Position numbers and translations under genes: made by a program. The notes under the pieces were generated by a model. The model saw only the letters and a program-made list of their open reading frames with translations. It made no database searches and was not told where the DNA came from. Below are positions 27,777 through 36,551 of a stretch of DNA of 64,000 nucleotides, one piece after another. The stretch is taken from the NCBI GenBank assembly GCA_051025295.1, contig JBMGJV010000007.1. One strand, given 5' to 3'. The stretch's first letter is position 1; each line of letters opens with the position of its first letter. This DNA is from KBS-83 sp051025295. Its GTDB lineage: Bacteria > Acidobacteriota > Terriglobia > Terriglobales > Acidobacteriaceae.

Positions 27777-28604
27777 ATGGCCCGGACCGCGGCAGCCGTA
27801 GCCCCCTCTTTCACGCATGTCCTTCTGACCCGGTTCAACGTGGCGACAACTTACGCTGACCCGCGCCGCGGGATCGAGGAGCAATGGCTACGGCACCGGG
27901 TCAACCTGTTCATGAAGTACTGCTGGCCATCGATCGAGGCGCAGCAGGAGAGACGCTTCCACTGGTTGATCTTCTGCAATGCGGAGAGCCCATCCTGGTT
28001 CAAGGAACAGATGGAGCGTCTCTCGGCCGGATGCACGGCTGTTTATGTCGAAGGCCTGATCCACAACGGAGTCTATGGCCGCGCAATCCAGGAGCGAGGC
28101 CTCGCGAACGCGCCCTATCTGATCACGACCCGGCTGGATAACGACGATGCGCTCTCGAGCAACTATGTTCGGGATGTGCAGCAGGCATTCCTGCCGAGGT
28201 CCCAGGAGTTCGTGCTGTTTCCCCTCGGCCTGCAGCTCTATCGCGAGCACCTGTACGGGCTCTGCTGGATGGACAATCCGTTCTACTCGATGATCGAAGC
28301 AGTTCCCGCCGGCGGTGAGCTGAAGACCGTTCTCTGTTGCCGCCACGGCGACATCTACCAGACCGCGCCCGTGCGACGCCTGTGGACATCCTCCAAGTGG
28401 ATCGAGGTGATTCACGAGATGAATGTCTCGAACTCGCTCCGCGGCTGGCCCCGGCTGACAAGCCGGAAACACCGGAATTTTCCAATGCTGTCGATCGAGG
28501 GTGTGCCGGCAGACTCCATGTGGAACCGCGTCGATCATGCTTCCGGACGCCTCCGCCGCAAACTCAGCAAAATGCGGGCAGGCAGGGCGCTCTCAGCTCA
28601 GTAG
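27777..28604 (+). CDS. Putative rhamnosyltransferase-type glycosyltransferase
   Basis: A 275-residue soluble protein with a GT-A-like pattern: FTHVLLTRFNVATTY near the start, then FHWLIFCNAESP, and TRLDNDDAL at 118-126 holding the DxD-like acidic motif for metal and nucleotide-sugar binding. The arrangement resembles the Rhamno_transf family (putative rhamnosyltransferase). The acceptor is unknown. The frame can begin with a TTG at 27753, but ATG 27777 is preferred. Its 3' end overlaps the stop of the convergent ankyrin gene by 12 bases. Confidence 0.75.
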   Translation: MARTAAAVAPSFTHVLLTRFNVATTYADPRRGIEEQWLRHRVNLFMKYCWPSIEAQQERRFHWLIFCNAESPSWFKEQMERLSAGCTAVYVEGLIHNGVYGRAIQERGLANAPYLITTRLDNDDALSSNYVRDVQQAFLPRSQEFVLFPLGLQLYREHLYGLCWMDNPFYSMIEAVPAGGELKTVLCCRHGDIYQTAPVRRLWTSSKWIEVIHEMNVSNSLRGWPRLTSRKHRNFPMLSIEGVPADSMWNRVDHASGRLRRKLSKMRAGRALSAQ

Positions 28605-29249
28605 CTCTGCCAACGCGGTAAAGCCGCGGTCGCGCGCGTAGTCGGCGGGGGTCTTGCCCCGGTCGCACTGGGCAGTCCGGTCGGCGCCCGCGCTGAGCAG
28701 CAGATCGACCAGATCCTCGCGACCGACGACGGCTGCCTGGTGCAGCGGCCGATACCCGGCAGTCTGCACCGCATTCACATCGGCACCGCGTTCAATCAGC
28801 GTCCGCACGATCGCCGCATCCTTTGAAAGCGCAAGCGCGGCGTGCAGCGCCTGGTTGCGCAGCGCGTTCGTCGATCGCTGTTCGATGTCCGCCCCGCGGT
28901 CGAGCAGCAGCCGCACGGTGGGTTCGTCCGCAAAGGCAGCCGCCAGGTGCAGCAGTGGCCAGCCGTCTGCGGACCGCTGGTTGGCTCGCTCGCGGGCCGA
29001 CTCAGGTTCTGTGCCGAGCAGTGTGGCGAGGCGCTCCCGGTCGCCGACGGCCGCAGCCTCGGGCAGGTCCAGCTCCAGCCCGGAGCGCAGGAAGTCGCGA
29101 ATCTTGGTCTGGCCGGTGTAGACAGCCAAAAGCAAAGCCGAGACGCCTTGGGCGTCTCGGCTTTCTGCAATCTGCGGATCATCTTCGACCCAGGAGGCGA
29201 TGCGTTGTGTATCGCCACGCCGGATCAGGTCGAGAAAACTCTGGCTCAC
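28593..29249 (-). CDS. Ankyrin-repeat protein
   Basis: A 218-residue soluble protein built from about five to six ankyrin repeats; clear ones are DGWPLLHLAAAFADEPTVRL, LLDRGADIEQRS, RTLIERGADVNAVQTAGYRP and LHQAAVVGREDLVDLLLSAGA. Ankyrin proteins bind partners rather than catalyse. The start is GTG and overlaps the TGA of the TonB-family gene upstream (GTGA at 29249-29246), so translation is coupled and the two proteins probably act together. It has no signal peptide, so it stays in the cytoplasm. Confidence 0.88.
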   Translation of the reverse strand: MSQSFLDLIRRGDTQRIASWVEDDPQIAESRDAQGVSALLLAVYTGQTKIRDFLRSGLELDLPEAAAVGDRERLATLLGTEPESARERANQRSADGWPLLHLAAAFADEPTVRLLLDRGADIEQRSTNALRNQALHAALALSKDAAIVRTLIERGADVNAVQTAGYRPLHQAAVVGREDLVDLLLSAGADRTAQCDRGKTPADYARDRGFTALAELLS

Positions 29250-30634
29250 TCGTTCAATGTAGCAGCGGCCAGCACTGGGTTATTCGACGGGGGGCCCTTC
29301 GGCGATTCCTTGGGGGCTATCTCGGTCGGCTGAGCAGGCGCATTCTTGCCGTTCGGGCGGGTTCTGTTCGAGTAAATGCGGAAGGTGACCTGCAGGTTCA
29401 CCAGCTCCGGTACGGGATTGCCGTTGACGGTGCCAGGACGGAAGCGCGCGTGCTGGATCGCATCCACTGCACGTTCGTCCAGCCCGAAGCCGATCGGCCG
29501 CACGATGGTGACGGCACCGGGGCGACCCTGCGCATCGACCACCATCTGCAGGAAGACCATGCCTGCGATGTTGTTCTTCTGCGCGTAGTCATTCGAGTCC
29601 GGATCGATCGGGCTGAGCAGCTGCGGCGCTCGGACGTTGCCACCGGGCCGCATCATGGACGCGTCGAGATCGGCGCGCGCCTTGCCAGCCTTGGTGGCGA
29701 AGTAATTCTGCCAGTACGGCGGCAGAGTGGCGATCACGCTGTCATCGAGCCCCGGCGCAAACATCACGTTCAGTGCCTTCGACAGTTGGAGGAAGCTAAT
29801 CCGCGGATCGTGGGCTGCTGCTGCGGCGGCCGCCGCGGCCGCCGCAGCAGCGGCGGGATTTGTCGCAGTTGCCGTTGTGACTGGTGCTGTTGTGGGCGCG
29901 GTGGGCGTCGCGGCCGCCTCTGCTGTGGTGGCGGATGGGACAGGCGCGGGAGCGTCGGGCAGGCTGGCGGTTTCGGCCGTTTCGGTCGGCTTGCTGGCAG
30001 CAGGAGCAGCAGGTGCTCCGGCAGCAGGTGCGGCTGCGATCTTCGGCGCATCCTTGCCCTTTTCGGCCTTCTCTTCCTTCTTCTTTTTCTTCTTTTCCGG
30101 CTCAATGACCAGCCGCTCGACCTGGATGGTCATATTCTTCTTCGGGTCGACCCGGATCCGCTCGAAGGGCTTGTTGTCGTCCTCGTAAGGCAGCGCGCCG
30201 AAGAAGTGAAGGCCCACGCGGTGCGCCTCCAGTTCCATGTTGTGCTTGCTGAACTTGACCTTGTCGATCTGGACTACGCTGAGGGCGAACGAGCCCTTCT
30301 GGGGCGAGCCGACCACCTTGCCGTCAGTGCCGAACTCAAGCTTGTCGTCCTGGTAGAAACCGCGCAGGTAAAACATTTTTCCGACCAGCTCGCTCGAGAG
30401 CGCCTCGGCCGTCGGGGCCGGCTTGATCGCGTCAGCGACGGCTGGCGTGGGCATGATCGGTTTGTTGGACTGCTCCGGGGGCGCGGCGATCACGTTCGGA
30501 GAGGCAACGGTCTGGGTGTCGCTCTGTGCATTCGACTCGGGCGCCTGGGTCTGCTGCGCCGGGGCGAACGGGCTGACCATCAGGCAAGCCGCGACCATCG
30601 CGGCCAGGGGGCGGGCAGTAAAGACGTGACGCAT
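29246..30634 (-). CDS. TonB-family protein with long Ala/Pro/Lys linker
   Basis: About 462 residues. A signal sequence (FTARPLAAMVAACLMVSPFAPAQ) is followed by a ~160-residue region, then a linker with a Lys/Glu block (EKKKKKKEEKAEKGK), Pro/Ala-rich sequence and a run of 14 Ala. The C-terminal ~100 residues are a TonB/TonB_C-like domain (GMVFLQMVVDAQGRPGAVTI, DERAVDAIQHARFRPGTVNG, VNLQVTFRIYS). TonB_C domains contact outer-membrane transporters, but this one is predicted to be exported rather than anchored by a single N-terminal helix, so energy transduction is uncertain. A GTG 15 bases upstream is an alternative start. It is coupled to the ankyrin gene. Confidence 0.82.
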   Translation of the reverse strand: MRHVFTARPLAAMVAACLMVSPFAPAQQTQAPESNAQSDTQTVASPNVIAAPPEQSNKPIMPTPAVADAIKPAPTAEALSSELVGKMFYLRGFYQDDKLEFGTDGKVVGSPQKGSFALSVVQIDKVKFSKHNMELEAHRVGLHFFGALPYEDDNKPFERIRVDPKKNMTIQVERLVIEPEKKKKKKEEKAEKGKDAPKIAAAPAAGAPAAPAASKPTETAETASLPDAPAPVPSATTAEAAATPTAPTTAPVTTATATNPAAAAAAAAAAAAAAHDPRISFLQLSKALNVMFAPGLDDSVIATLPPYWQNYFATKAGKARADLDASMMRPGGNVRAPQLLSPIDPDSNDYAQKNNIAGMVFLQMVVDAQGRPGAVTIVRPIGFGLDERAVDAIQHARFRPGTVNGNPVPELVNLQVTFRIYSNRTRPNGKNAPAQPTEIAPKESPKGPPSNNPVLAAATLNE

Positions 30635-30850
30635 TCTCGGTCCTCGCACCTGCTCCGGGTAGGGCTAGCGCCGGGCAGTCTTCCCGTTTATTCAAGGGCA
30701 GGTTCGGTCCGGGAACAATGGAACCAAAGGGAGGCCATGATCCCCCATCCGGGGGAGAGTGTTTAGCAGGGAGGCTCAATCCGCCTTCTCGCTGCTATCT
30801 TGGTCGACGGAATTTTGGAATGCGATGCACGCCCAAAATGGGAGAACCGG

Positions 30851-31411
30851 ATGAGACCTGTGTGGAAGTGGATGGCTGCAGCGCTCCTCTCCCTGACCAT
30901 CGTCGGGGTTGCTGTAGGCCTGCTCCTATTTCACCAAATTCGGAAGAGTGTTGAATCGCGCTCGCCGCATCTTGAGGCGGTATCGCTTCCTGCCCCCGAT
31001 CTGACCTTCCAGACGCTTCACGGAAGAACTCAGCACCTGAGCGACTTCAGAGGCAAGGTAGTCTTTCTCGATCTCTGGGGTACCTGGTGCATTCAATGCG
31101 TCGCGGAGATGCCCACGGTCCAACAGCTTTATGCGCACTACAAAGATGACCCGGAGGTGGTGTTTCTCATCGTTTCGCGGTTGGATACGCCGCAGGAAGT
31201 CGAACGCTACGCGCGCTTGGGCGGTTACACGTTGCCGTTCTTCGTAACGCGAGATGACGAGATCCCACCTGCGATGTATTTCCATCAGTACCCAGCCACG
31301 TTTCTTTACTCGAAAGACGGCCGCATCGCGATGGAGCATGCGGGTGGAGCGGACTGGGCTCATCCCTCCGTCATCTCGTTCATCGACGAACTGAAGAGCC
31401 GCGCTCAGTAG
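30851..31411 (+). CDS. TlpA-like membrane-anchored thioredoxin
   Basis: A 186-residue protein with an N-terminal membrane anchor (ALLSLTIVGVAVGLLLF) and a TlpA/ResA-type thioredoxin domain: LPAPDLTFQTLHGRT, DFRGKVVFLDLWGTW, the redox pair C80-IQ-C83, and YPATFLYSKDGRI. It probably reduces disulfides on the outer face of the cytoplasmic membrane. The frame opens at 30800, but the ATG at 30851 has GGGAGAA upstream and starts the anchor. GC content is lower than in the surrounding genes. No partner gene is obvious. Confidence 0.85.
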   Translation: MRPVWKWMAAALLSLTIVGVAVGLLLFHQIRKSVESRSPHLEAVSLPAPDLTFQTLHGRTQHLSDFRGKVVFLDLWGTWCIQCVAEMPTVQQLYAHYKDDPEVVFLIVSRLDTPQEVERYARLGGYTLPFFVTRDDEIPPAMYFHQYPATFLYSKDGRIAMEHAGGADWAHPSVISFIDELKSRAQ

Positions 31412-31673
31412 GCGAGGAACCCTTATGAGGCGAGGACCGCAAGGACTTGGATACGAGAACTCGCCTCGAGCTTCCGGCGTCCAGGACTCCTGCCTTCCCC
31501 ACTGATTCGGCACGAGCGCGCTGAAATCCAACCGCTCGCGCCCGAGGAAGCACCTTCGCCAGAATTCTGACAAAGGCTGTAAACTCGGCGGCCGAAGGCT
31601 CGTCTATTCCGGTGCCGGATGAGATGTTCGGCGGCCAAACAAGGAGAGACGGCCGGGGACAGGCGCAGCGTGC

Positions 31674-32234
31674 ATGGAACAAGCGATCGCGAGGGTGATG
31701 ACCACCGGTGAGCTGTCCGCCATGAGCGGGGTGGACGAGTGGGTGCGGCTCTATCGTGGGCGCATCTTCCGCTACATCCTGTTCGCGACGCATGACGAGG
31801 ATGCGGCAGAGTCGTTGACCCAGGACTGCTTCTTGCGTGCGCACAACGCGCGGGACAGCTTTCGCGGCGAATGCGCGATGAGCACCTGGCTGATGCGCAT
31901 TGCAGTGAACCTGGTCCGCGATTACCAGCGCAACCTTAAGCTGCGCTTCTGGCGCAAGGCGGCGACCGTCGATGCTGCCGAGATCAGCGAGCGGCTGCCG
32001 GACGATGCGAGCTCGAGCGAGCGCCAGCTGATCGCGCGCGAGCGGGTGGCCGGGGTCTGGAGCGCGGTCGAGACATTGAGCGCGAAGCAGCGCGAGGTCT
32101 TCGTGCTCCGCTTTGTGGAAGAGCTGGAGCTGCCGGAGATCGCTGACGCGACCGGTATGAACGTGAACACGGTGAAGTCGCATCTCTACCGCGCACTCGC
32201 GGTGGTGAAGCGCCGGGTGGGGGAGGAACGATGA
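31674..32234 (+). CDS. ECF-type RNA polymerase sigma factor
   Basis: A 186-residue sigma-70 family member of the extracytoplasmic-function type. Region 2 is YRGRIFRYILFATHDEDAAE...TQDCFLRAH...STWLMRIAVNLVRDY, and region 4 is LSAKQREVFVLRFVEELELP...TGMNVNTVKSHLYRAL. Its stop overlaps the start of the zinc-finger anti-sigma gene (ATGA at 32231-32234), the usual layout for a sigma/anti-sigma pair. Together with the Spy-like gene downstream it looks like an envelope-stress regulon. Confidence 0.93.
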   Translation: MEQAIARVMTTGELSAMSGVDEWVRLYRGRIFRYILFATHDEDAAESLTQDCFLRAHNARDSFRGECAMSTWLMRIAVNLVRDYQRNLKLRFWRKAATVDAAEISERLPDDASSSERQLIARERVAGVWSAVETLSAKQREVFVLRFVEELELPEIADATGMNVNTVKSHLYRALAVVKRRVGEER

Positions 32235-32860
32235 GCGAGTTGCGGGAGTTGCACCTGAGTGACGAAGCCCTGCTTCGCTTTGAGATGAACGAGGCCACGG
32301 CCGAAGATCGTGCGCACCTTGAGAACTGCCCGCGCTGCCGCAGCGAGGTCGCCGAACTGGCGGAGGCAGTCCGCTCGTTCGGGATGGCGGCACGGCAGTT
32401 CGCCGCAGAGAAGGCGGCCACCACGAGAGCCTGGCGCCCCTCGCATGCAGCCCACGCCTGGCGCGGCCTGGCGGCCGGGCTGGCGCTGGCCGTCACGATG
32501 CTCGCGTTGCTGCTCGGCGTGGGCATGCCGCGCTGGCAAGCGCACCGGGCAGCGCTGGCCATGCATGCGGCGGAGCAGCGGCAACAGCAGCTTGCCGCGG
32601 ACAACGCGCTGCTCGAAGAGGTGGACCAGGACGTGTCGCAGGTCTGCCGCAGCCGATGCAGCCGCTCTCGTGGACTAGCAACTCAGGGAATGGCAGCAGC
32701 TTGGGGTCGGACAGCAGCACAACCCGAGAAGCGACCCAGACGCAGTAGAGCGTTGGCTTTCCAGCAGCACAGTGCCCCACATCCGGAACGCAGCGAAATT
32801 CGCGAGCGAACGCACCCGTTCGCGCACACACAGATCTTCGAAGGAGAACGAACGACATGA
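32231..32860 (+). CDS. Zinc-finger anti-sigma factor with probable frameshift near the C-terminus
   Basis: Residues 1-~45 have the anti-sigma zinc-binding motif HLENCPRCRSEV, residues ~80-100 a transmembrane helix (GLALAVTMLALLLGVGMP). The protein would hold the ECF factor at the membrane. After DQDVSQV at ~32641 the open frame becomes Arg/Ser-rich (CRSRCSRSR...). One frame over, LPQPMQPLSWTSNSGNG continues the usual 'V-P-x-P-M-x-P-L' ending and stops at 32746-32748. One missing base near 32640-32643 would explain this. The frame as written runs to 32860, overlapping the next start as ATGA, which may be chance. Coordinates give the frame as written. Confidence 0.75.
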   Translation: MSELRELHLSDEALLRFEMNEATAEDRAHLENCPRCRSEVAELAEAVRSFGMAARQFAAEKAATTRAWRPSHAAHAWRGLAAGLALAVTMLALLLGVGMPRWQAHRAALAMHAAEQRQQQLAADNALLEEVDQDVSQVCRSRCSRSRGLATQGMAAAWGRTAAQPEKRPRRSRALAFQQHSAPHPERSEIRERTHPFAHTQIFEGERTT

Positions 32861-33498
32861 GCCAGACACTCCGATTTCGGGCGCGCACGACGCGCGTCCT
32901 TTCCCTGACCCTGACGTCTCTGACGGTCTCCGCAGCACTGCTGCTGGGCAATGCGCCGCTCCGCGCGCAGCAGTCTCCCGGAGCGCCGGGGAATGCTCCT
33001 GCCGGAGCACCTGGACGCGGCGGTGGACCGTTCGCATCGCGCCGTCCGCCGATGCGCATGGGGCCTCCGGGCCGCTGGTGGGATAACCCGGAGGTGGCGC
33101 AGAAGCTGGAGCTGAGCACCGATCAGCAGAAGAAGATGGACGACATCTTCCAGCAGAGCCGGCTTAAGCTGATTGACGACCACGCGGCGGTTGAAAAGCA
33201 GGAAACCATCCTCGAGCCGCTGATGTCGGCAGACCAACTGGACGAGAAGGCTGCGCTGGCACAGGTGGACCGCGTCGCTGAGGCTCGCGCTGAGCTTGAA
33301 AAGGCGAATGCGCGCATGCTGATCGAACTGCGCCGGCAACTGACGCCGCAGCAGTGGAAGACGCTGCAGACGCTCGAGCCACGGGATCGGCACGGCGACT
33401 TCGATCGCGATCGCCGGGATCGTGGTGACCGACGTGACGGACACGGAGACGGTCCCGGTGCTCCGACACCGCCCCCTCCGAGTGGTCCGGGGAACTAG
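32857..33498 (+). CDS. Spy/CpxP-like periplasmic protein
   Basis: A 213-residue exported protein: signal peptide ending RAQ, a Gly/Pro-rich segment, then an all-helical core with LTxxQ-like repeats (LELSTDQQKKMDDIFQQSRL and LRRQLTPQQWKTLQTLE). This is the signature of Spy/CpxP periplasmic chaperones and metal-stress sensors. The C-terminus is an unusual Asp/Arg/Gly-rich tail (DRDRRDRGDRRDGHGDG). GAAGGAG lies upstream of the ATG. Its position after an ECF sigma and anti-sigma gene suggests control by that sigma factor. Confidence 0.85.
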   Translation: MSQTLRFRARTTRVLSLTLTSLTVSAALLLGNAPLRAQQSPGAPGNAPAGAPGRGGGPFASRRPPMRMGPPGRWWDNPEVAQKLELSTDQQKKMDDIFQQSRLKLIDDHAAVEKQETILEPLMSADQLDEKAALAQVDRVAEARAELEKANARMLIELRRQLTPQQWKTLQTLEPRDRHGDFDRDRRDRGDRRDGHGDGPGAPTPPPPSGPGN

Positions 33499-33703
33499 TC
33501 CGCACCGGCACCTGCGACACGCGAAAGGGAACCGGTGTGGTTCTCTTTCGGGCTCCTCGCTTGTGTGCAGAATTTTCGAGCCGCTGACGGATCGTGTCGT
33601 CAGCGGCTTCGCTGCATCTGTTGCGTCAGCGACACTCGATGCGCGTGCGAACGGAGGCGAGCAGGTAGGATAGGGAGTCCTCATCCTTTCTTCCGAGCTC
33701 GCG

Positions 33704-35950
33704 ATGCGCCCTCGTTTGTGTGCCGTGCTGCTGCTCTCCCTCCTGACCTCCTCTGCGGCCCTGGCGCAGATGCCGGCGCGCCGGCCAATGACCTACGACG
33801 ATTTAGCGAAGATGCGGCGGCTCGATGACCTGTCACTCTCGCCGGACGGACGCTGGGTCCTGTTCGCCGTGACCGATGTCGATCTCGCACAGAATCGCAA
33901 GACCTCGCACCTATGGTTGGTCCCGACCGGCATTGGTTCAAAGCCGACGGAAGAAAAGCCCATCACCGCATCGCTGCCGGGTGAGGGACATGGGCGTTTC
34001 TCGCCCGATGGCACGAAGGTTCTGTTCCAGAGTGCACGCGAGGGCGTGCAACAGGTGTACGTCGCGAGCTTTGACCCGCACAGCGGCACGCTGGGCGATG
34101 CGCAGCCGGTGACGCACGCAGCGCTGGGCGCGGACGGCGCCATGTGGTCGCCAGACGGCACCAGCATCCTCTATACCTCGGCCGTGTACGCGGACTGCCC
34201 GGCGGGCCCGCAGCAGGAGAGCTGCGACACAGAGCGCGCCAAGGCGAAGAGCGAGAGCAAGGTGAAGGCGCAGATCTTCACGCATCTGCTCTACCGGCAC
34301 TGGAATGCATTTACCGGCGAGACGCGCTCGCACCTGTTTTTGCAGAAGCTTGGTCCGGATGGGCTCGCTGCCGGACCTGCGCGTGATCTGAACCCTGGCG
34401 ATCCGCATGATGTGCCGCCGTTCGCGCTGGGTGGCCCCGATCCGTACGCCTTCTCGCCCGACAGCAGGGAGCTGGTCTTTGAAGAGAACACCGATCCCAT
34501 GCCGGCGATCTCGACGCATGTGGACTTGTGGACGCTCGACCTGACCGACGCCGCAGCGCAGCCGGTGAAGATCTCGAACAGCGCGGGCGGCAACGTGAGC
34601 CCGCTGTATTCGCCGGACGGCAAGTACATTGCGTGGCGTTCGCAGGCCCGCGCCGGATACGAGAGCGATCGCTTCCGGCTCGCGCTCTACGACCGTGCCA
34701 CGAAGAAAATCAGTCTGCCCATGGACGATTTCGACAGGTGGGTGGATGAGCTGGCGTGGTCGCCCGATTCGCACAGCCTCTACTTCACGGCAGGCGACGA
34801 AGGCGAGGAGCCGCTGTTTCAACTCGATCTTGCCTCCGGGCAGCGCAGCTATCTGGCACGTCGGGGAGAGTACGGCGATCTGCACCCCACTGCGGATAAC
34901 CAGCACCTGGTCGCGAGCCGAGTGACGGTGAAGCGGCCGGCGGAGATCACGCTGCTGAACCTGAGCGAGGAGTCCTTTCACCACGCCAAGCCAACGACCA
35001 CGCCGGAGCTGCGCACCCGCACCGTACCGGTGAGGACAGCGAGGCGCCGTGTCGCGCCGATCGCGGAGCCATCGGAGGTCACCGAGCAGCCGCTGACCCG
35101 GCTCAATCGCACGCTGATCGCGCAGCTCGATCTTGGCGAGCTGGAGCACTACTGGTTTCGCGGCGCGGGTAACGTGCGCGTCGAGGGATTCCTGATTCGG
35201 CCGCCAGCTTTCGACTCGGCGAAGAAGTATCCGGTGAAGTTTCTTATCCACGGTGGGCCGCAAGGTGCATGGGGCGACAGCTGGAGCTATCGCTGGAATG
35301 CCGAGCTGCTCGCAGCCAACGGGTATGTGGTCGTAATGGTGAATCCGCGCGGCTCCACGGGCTATGGCCAGGGCTTTGTGGATGGAGTGAATAACGACTG
35401 GGGCGGCCGCCCGTACATCGACCTGATGCGCGGTCTGGATGCGGCGGAGCAGCACTTTTCGTTCATCGACCGGCAGCGCGAGTGCGCCCTGGGCGCGAGC
35501 TATGGCGGCTACATGGCGAACTGGATCCTCGGTCACACGGAGCGGTTCCGCTGCATTGTGTCTCACGACGGGATGTTTGACGCGGAGGCCGCCTACGGAG
35601 CCAGCGATGAGCTGTGGTTCAACGAGTGGGAGTTTCGCGGAACACCGTGGTCCAATCGGCTTGGGTATCGGCGCTGGTCGCCCGCGCTCTACGCGGCGCA
35701 GTTCAAGACACCGACGCTGGTGGTGCACGGGCAGCTCGACTATCGGCTCGATGTGAGCGAGGGCATGAGCCTGTTCACCACGCTGCAGCGGATGGGCGTT
35801 CCGTCGGAGATGCTTTACTTCCCGGACGAGGGCCACTGGGTGCTGAAGCCGCAGAACTCTGAGCTGTGGTATCGCACGGTCAACGCGTGGTGCGATCGCT
35901 GGACCGCGGAAGCGACCAAGCCGGCCAGTCAGCATCGCGCAGGGGAGTAG
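33704..35950 (+). CDS. S9-family prolyl oligopeptidase / dipeptidyl aminopeptidase
   Basis: A 748-residue exported serine peptidase. A signal peptide (LCAVLLLSLLTSSAALAQ) is followed by a propeller with WD40-like PD40 repeats (SLSPDGRWVLFAV, RFSPDGTKVLFQS, MWSPDGTSILYTS, PLYSPDGKYIAWRS). The C-terminal alpha/beta hydrolase domain holds the triad S599 (GASYGGYM), D679 (HGQLDYRL) and H711 (DEGHWV). The propeller limits substrates to short peptides. recX starts four bases after its stop, but shared function is unlikely. Confidence 0.95.
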   Translation: MRPRLCAVLLLSLLTSSAALAQMPARRPMTYDDLAKMRRLDDLSLSPDGRWVLFAVTDVDLAQNRKTSHLWLVPTGIGSKPTEEKPITASLPGEGHGRFSPDGTKVLFQSAREGVQQVYVASFDPHSGTLGDAQPVTHAALGADGAMWSPDGTSILYTSAVYADCPAGPQQESCDTERAKAKSESKVKAQIFTHLLYRHWNAFTGETRSHLFLQKLGPDGLAAGPARDLNPGDPHDVPPFALGGPDPYAFSPDSRELVFEENTDPMPAISTHVDLWTLDLTDAAAQPVKISNSAGGNVSPLYSPDGKYIAWRSQARAGYESDRFRLALYDRATKKISLPMDDFDRWVDELAWSPDSHSLYFTAGDEGEEPLFQLDLASGQRSYLARRGEYGDLHPTADNQHLVASRVTVKRPAEITLLNLSEESFHHAKPTTTPELRTRTVPVRTARRRVAPIAEPSEVTEQPLTRLNRTLIAQLDLGELEHYWFRGAGNVRVEGFLIRPPAFDSAKKYPVKFLIHGGPQGAWGDSWSYRWNAELLAANGYVVVMVNPRGSTGYGQGFVDGVNNDWGGRPYIDLMRGLDAAEQHFSFIDRQRECALGASYGGYMANWILGHTERFRCIVSHDGMFDAEAAYGASDELWFNEWEFRGTPWSNRLGYRRWSPALYAAQFKTPTLVVHGQLDYRLDVSEGMSLFTTLQRMGVPSEMLYFPDEGHWVLKPQNSELWYRTVNAWCDRWTAEATKPASQHRAGE

Positions 35951-35954
35951 CAAA

Positions 35955-36512
35955 GTGCCCTTTAGCGGCGGAAAGCGTCCGAAGAAACCGCGCGAACCAC
36001 TTGGCGAAGCGGCGCTGTTTGAATACGCCGTTGCATCGCTGGGGCGTCGCGCGCAGACGGTGGCTGAGCTGAAACGCAAGCTGCGCACCCGCGCGGCCGA
36101 GGGTGACGAAGGCGAGCAGGCGATGGCTGCGGTGATTTCGAAGCTGAAGGAGTATCGCTTCCTGAACGATGCGAGCTTTGCGGCGGACTACACGCGACTG
36201 CGCCAGGAGAACCAGAAGTTCGGGCGGCGGCGCGTGCAGCAGGGACTGATGCAGAAGGGCGTGCACCCGGAGCTGACCGCGACGACGCTCGATACGGCCT
36301 ACGCCAACGTTGATGAAGAGACGCTGGCTCGTGCCTACATCGATCGCAAGCGCATGCCCGAGCCAAAGGACAAGAAGGACGCGGCGCGCACCATGCGCCG
36401 GCTGATCGGGGCGGGCTTCTCGCCACCGACTGTGTTCCGTGTTCTTCGCCGCTGGGTCAAGGATGAGACAGCGCTCGGTGAGCTGGCCGAGCCCGAAGCC
36501 GACGCAGAGTAG
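35955..36512 (+). CDS. recX: RecX family regulatory protein
   Basis: A 185-residue basic helical protein fitting RecX, which binds RecA filaments and limits recombination. Recognisable parts are ALFEYAVASLGRRAQTVAEL, LKEYRFLNDASFAADYTRLR and FGRRRVQQGLMQKGV. The start is GTG with AGGGGAG upstream. It lies four bases after the S9 peptidase; recA is not in the window. The family call is strong. Confidence 0.88.
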   Translation: MPFSGGKRPKKPREPLGEAALFEYAVASLGRRAQTVAELKRKLRTRAAEGDEGEQAMAAVISKLKEYRFLNDASFAADYTRLRQENQKFGRRRVQQGLMQKGVHPELTATTLDTAYANVDEETLARAYIDRKRMPEPKDKKDAARTMRRLIGAGFSPPTVFRVLRRWVKDETALGELAEPEADAE

Positions 36513-36551
36513 CCCCACTGCCGCACCCCACTGCCGTAAAGAGGAGAGCGC

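Noticed and set aside
33938..36088. 716-codon minus-strand frame opposite the S9 peptidase
   Set aside because: It is a shadow in high-GC DNA: Arg/His/Val-rich, no domains, and fully opposite a clear peptidase gene.
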